Positions 41,901-43,615 of a stretch of 43,615 nt of DNA are shown in pieces. The position numbers and the translations under genes were made by a program. Where the stretch lies: positions 1-43,615 of the forward strand of contig NZ_JAJTWU010000017.1 of assembly GCF_021353265.1 (NCBI RefSeq), read 5' to 3'. Within the stretch, counting starts at the first letter, position 1. The number at the start of each line of letters is the position of its first letter. This stretch comes from Pelomonas cellulosilytica (GTDB lineage Bacteria; Pseudomonadota; Gammaproteobacteria; Burkholderiales; Burkholderiaceae_C). The notes beneath the pieces were generated by a model. That model was not told the origin of the DNA and did no database searches. It worked only from the letters and a program-made list of their open reading frames with translations.

Positions 41901-43615
41901 GCGGCACGGGCGACGACTCGCTCAGCGGCAGCTATGGTGACGACATCCTCGACGGCGGTGCTGGCAACGACACGCTGCAGGACGGCTACGGAAGCGACAC
42001 CATCCTCTTCGGCCGCGGTGATGGTCAGGACCGCGTCTACTTCGGCTACAACACCGGCGGCAACGTCAACACGCTGCAGTTCAAGGCCGGCGTCGCACCG
42101 GCCGACGTGATCGTCAGGCAGGCCTACGACAACTACTGGGGCGGCAACAACACTGCGCTGGAGCTGAGCATTGCCGGCACGACCGACAAGATCACCTTCA
42201 ACGGCTTCATGCGCAGCGGCAACCCCGCAGGTGATACATACAACACGCTGCAGAAGGTGCGCTTCGCAGACGGCACCGAATGGACCATCGCCGACCTGCT
42301 GGCCCGGCTGATGGCGGGCACGACGGCCGATGACAACGTCGCCGGCACCATCGGCGCCGACGAGATGCACGGCGGCACGGGCAACGACACGCTGGCCGGC
42401 CGCGGTGGCGACGACACGCTGTACGGCGAAGAAGGCAACGACGCGCTGTATGGCGAGGACGGCAACGACACGCTGGTCGGCGGTGCCGGCGACGACCGGC
42501 TGGACGGCGGCAACGGCAACAACACCTTCGTGTTCGGCCGCGGCGACGGCCAGGACACCATCGCCTACGGCACCTACGACTACAGCGGCACGCGGCTGAA
42601 CACGCTGCAGTTCCGCGCCGACGTGCTGCCCGGCGACGTCAGCGTGCGCCGTGTCTACGACAGCCAGAGCGGTGGCATCAACGGGCTGGAGTTTGCGATC
42701 GTCGGCACGAGCGACCGCATCACCGCCAACTACTTCTTCTATAGCGAGGATCCCGCGACCGGCTACAACCAGCTGCAGCAGGTCAAGTTCGCGGACGGCA
42801 CGACCTGGAACATCGCCCAGCTCGTCACGCTGATGAACGCCGGCAGCTCGGCCAACGACGCGCTGCGCGGCACCAACGGTGTGGACGTGATGACCGGCGG
42901 GCGCGGCAACGACAGCCTGGAAGGCCGTGGCGGCAACGACCAGCTGTCCGGCGGTGACGGCAATGACGCGCTCTACGGCGAAGACGGCAACGACACGCTG
43001 GACGGCGGCACCGGCAACGACTGGCTCGACGGCGGCAACGGCAACAACACCTTCCTGTTCGGCCGTGGCGACGGCCAGGACACCATCGCCTACGGCACCT
43101 ACGACTACAGCGGCACGCGGCTGAACACACTGCAGTTCAAGGCGGGCGTGGCCCCCACCGACGTGACCGTGCGTCGCGTCACCGGCAACCAGGGCAGCGG
43201 CAACGAGGCCGTGGAGTTCGCCATCGCCGGTACCGAGGACCGCATCACCGCCAACTACTTCTTCTACAGCGACAACCCCGGCACCGGCTACAACCAGCTG
43301 CAGCAGGTGCGCTTCGATGACGGCACGGTGTGGAACATCGGCGCCATCCTCACCGCCCTCGGCCAGGGCACCGCCAGCGAGGACACGCTGCGCGGCACCA
43401 GCGGTGCCGACACCCTCAACGGCAACGGGGGCAGCGACTCGCTGTCCGGCGCGGCCGGCGACGACCGCCTCAACGGCGGCGACGGCTTCGATGCGCTCTA
43501 CGGCGAAGACGGCAACGACACGCTGGACGGCGGCACCGGCAACGACTGGCTCGACGGCGGCAACGGCAACAACACCTTCCTGTTCGGCCGTGGCGACGGC
43601 CAGGACACCATCGCC
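38999..43615 (+). CDS. Giant RTX protein with LEPR-XLL-type N-terminus (partial, 3' end outside window)
   Basis: The open frame has 1539 codons without a stop and continues past the window. ATG 38999 follows GAGG at eight bases. The N-terminus is basic, without a Sec signal, and carries [10 protein letters not shown] at residues 38-47. This matches the LEPR-XLL motif of large type I-secreted adhesin-like proteins, with Lys for Arg. A unique region of about 320 residues follows. Then come calcium-binding nonapeptides (GGAGNDTL type, from about residue 473) alternating with haemolysin-type-calcium-binding-related domains ([14 protein letters not shown] ... [12 protein letters not shown]). The RTX blocks would fold with calcium outside the cell after type I secretion; the export signal would be at the unseen C-terminus. 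No secretion genes are visible. Enzymatic or adhesive role unknown. Confidence 0.93.
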   Translation, partial: MSIKSLRARAAAALRRASKNAATRVEPRKAEPWKIETLEPKLLLSADALPAVHLLATTGTDAKAPKVYTFERGEGAAWVDARTAGDETPGLLQLGAGITPSDLAVRRIVNDASGEADALEVALLGTADRVQIRGFFTADNPVQGVAFANGARWNAEELASLVETTPQRRALAVSTTAAANDATTFDATAEFNTTTNPDGVWSYGYSPLGGAGYALTLFDQPTGTAWNKAGYVTLGTPAIWRNTGASAQYGVAAGQLALHPGPTPNGDYAVLRFTAPTEGLYTPTGQFFAGDSGSMNGSVVLNGKLAQPLQSFSSTTDASVFSVSPLHLSAGDTLDFVVGNNGSFYSGNTPLSVVVQRTAVIAPSAGNNLYLFGRGDGPTTVPAYSDPNLGKVNTLQFKAGVSPADVSVARAPDTQVGADVALSLTINGTSDVITFNGFLFGGTPANELNGLQQVSFADGTVWDISQLLFMLGMGTTGNDSLNGGTGNDLLNGAAGNDTLNGNNGNDTLYGGAGNDSLNGGYGNDILDGGAGNDTLQDGYGSDTILFGRGDGQDRVYFGYNTGGNVNTLQFKAGVAPADVIVKQAYDNYWGGNNTALELSIAGTTDKITFNGFRRADNPAGDPYNTLQRVRFDDGTEWDLATLIAKSQVFTDGDDNVRGTIADDSFSGGLGNDVISGAGGNDVIDGGPGNDTLNGDDGDDQLTGGNGNDAINGGNGNDVLAGDDGNDNLDGGYGNDTLTGGTGDDSLSGSYGDDILDGGAGNDTLQDGYGSDTILFGRGDGQDRVYFGYNTGGNVNTLQFKAGVAPADVIVRQAYDNYWGGNNTALELSIAGTTDKITFNGFRRADNPAGDPYNTLQRVRFDDGTEWDLATLIAKSQVFTDGDDNVRGTIADDSFSGGLGNDTISGAGGNDVIDGGPGNDTLNGDDGDDQLTGGNGNDAINGGNGNDVLAGDDGNDNLDGGYGNDTLTGGTGDDSLSGSYGDDILDGGAGNDTLQDGYGSDTILFGRGDGQDRVYFGYNTGGNVNTLQFKAGVAPADVIVRQAYDNYWGGNNTALELSIAGTTDKITFNGFMRSGNPAGDTYNTLQKVRFADGTEWTIADLLARLMAGTTADDNVAGTIGADEMHGGTGNDTLAGRGGDDTLYGEEGNDALYGEDGNDTLVGGAGDDRLDGGNGNNTFVFGRGDGQDTIAYGTYDYSGTRLNTLQFRADVLPGDVSVRRVYDSQSGGINGLEFAIVGTSDRITANYFFYSEDPATGYNQLQQVKFADGTTWNIAQLVTLMNAGSSANDALRGTNGVDVMTGGRGNDSLEGRGGNDQLSGGDGNDALYGEDGNDTLDGGTGNDWLDGGNGNNTFLFGRGDGQDTIAYGTYDYSGTRLNTLQFKAGVAPTDVTVRRVTGNQGSGNEAVEFAIAGTEDRITANYFFYSDNPGTGYNQLQQVRFDDGTVWNIGAILTALGQGTASEDTLRGTSGADTLNGNGGSDSLSGAAGDDRLNGGDGFDALYGEDGNDTLDGGTGNDWLDGGNGNNTFLFGRGDGQDTIA
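40571..41257 (+). repeat. 687-bp tandem repeat, copy 1
   Basis: First of two complete, nearly identical 687-bp units (229 codons) inside the RTX gene. The unit covers the end of one RTX block, a haemolysin-related domain and the next RTX block. The match to copy 2 is exact over long stretches, with a few substitutions. Confidence 0.95.
41258..41944 (+). repeat. 687-bp tandem repeat, copy 2
   Basis: Second complete unit. It differs from copy 1 by only scattered changes (for example GTCATC/ACCATC near 41701 and AAG/AGG near 41430). Confidence 0.95.
41945..42208 (+). repeat. 687-bp tandem repeat, partial copy 3
   Basis: The first 264 bp of a third unit, almost identical to copy 2 until AACGGCTTC at 42208, where it switches to [12 protein letters not shown] sequence and a different RTX block. 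Confidence 0.9.
42509..43033 (+). repeat. 525-bp tandem repeat, copy 1
   Basis: A second repeat family in the RTX gene (175 codons): [27 protein letters not shown], a haemolysin-related domain with TANYFFYS, then an RTX block. It is homologous to the 687-bp family but clearly distinct and more diverged between copies. Confidence 0.9.
43034..43558 (+). repeat. 525-bp tandem repeat, copy 2
   Basis: Second unit of the 525-bp family. A third begins at 43559 and continues beyond the window. Differences from copy 1 are spread through the haemolysin-related part. Confidence 0.9.

Noticed and set aside
38789..42370. A 1193-codon open frame on the minus strand opposite the RTX gene
   Set aside because: It is the antisense of G/C-rich RTX repeats and reads as repeated [15 protein letters not shown] sequence with no domain; the plus frame has a start, ribosome site and clear RTX motifs.
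40420..43610. Regular short repeats that could suggest a CRISPR array or satellite DNA
   Set aside because: They are in-frame 27-base codings of calcium-binding nonapeptides, without the uniform repeat and unique spacer pattern of CRISPR.

Overview
The window is high-GC DNA with strong G/C preference at third codon positions and dense gene packing. The gene set (panBC, recG, queA-tgt, prfC, an OxyR with Cys199/Cys208 spacing, LytS/LytTR pairs, a YncD/PqqU-type receptor, a giant RTX protein) fits a betaproteobacterium of the order Burkholderiales, probably in the Roseateles/Mitsuaria/Rubrivivax neighbourhood. That placement is inferred from gene content and protein style; no rRNA or tRNA gene was seen.

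Layout. 1-5.8 kb: a bulged palindrome at the left edge, a small secreted protein and a 1692-aa alpha-2-macroglobulin with an intact CLEQ thioester motif (minus strand), plus a possible 43-aa membrane peptide. 6-8.6 kb: an exported metallo-beta-lactamase-fold hydrolase, a YgjV-like membrane protein and two small exported proteins. 8.6-13.2 kb (minus): an MGT-type glycosyltransferase, a TonB-dependent receptor that closely resembles E. coli YncD/PqqU (PQQ uptake), and a periplasmic PQQ-dependent aldose sugar dehydrogenase, so cofactor import and the cofactor-using enzyme are neighbours. 13.3-16.3 kb: a large lipoprotein and a zinc-ribbon protein. 16.4-17.4 kb: a chimeric scar in which a truncated second copy of the prfC 3' end is joined to the 5' part of a second, dead sugar dehydrogenase gene. 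17.6-19.9 kb: a DUF3617-like protein and intact prfC.

19.9-22.2 kb: an operon of exported beta-rich protein, LytS-type kinase and LytTR regulator. 22.3-24.6 kb: an oxidative-stress block (PfpI/DJ-1-like protein, Dps, a 46-aa membrane peptide, OxyR). 24.7-26.4 kb: panB-panC. 26.4-28.1 kb: two divergent peptidyl-prolyl isomerase lipoproteins of unrelated folds, a two-domain FKBP and a cyclophilin. 28.2-32.3 kb: alpha/beta hydrolase, a second LytS/LytTR pair, an ATP-type (Gly/Lys) 6-phosphofructokinase and a tiny lipoprotein. 32.4-33.0 kb: a decayed sensor histidine kinase. 33.0-36.5 kb (minus): DUF3237-like protein, recG, a small His-rich protein and a DksA/TraR-type zinc-finger protein. 36.6-38.8 kb: queA-tgt (queuosine tRNA modification). 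39.0 kb to the right edge: the first 1539 codons of a giant RTX protein with a LEPR-XLL-type N-terminus and two families of long tandem repeats (687 bp and 525 bp); it runs off the window.

No CRISPR array, insertion sequence, prophage or defence island was found. The most notable items are the PQQ receptor/dehydrogenase pairing with a dead paralogue nearby, the mosaic prfC/dehydrogenase scar, the paired PPIase lipoproteins and the two-family RTX repeats. No gene-free stretch exceeds about 220 bases.
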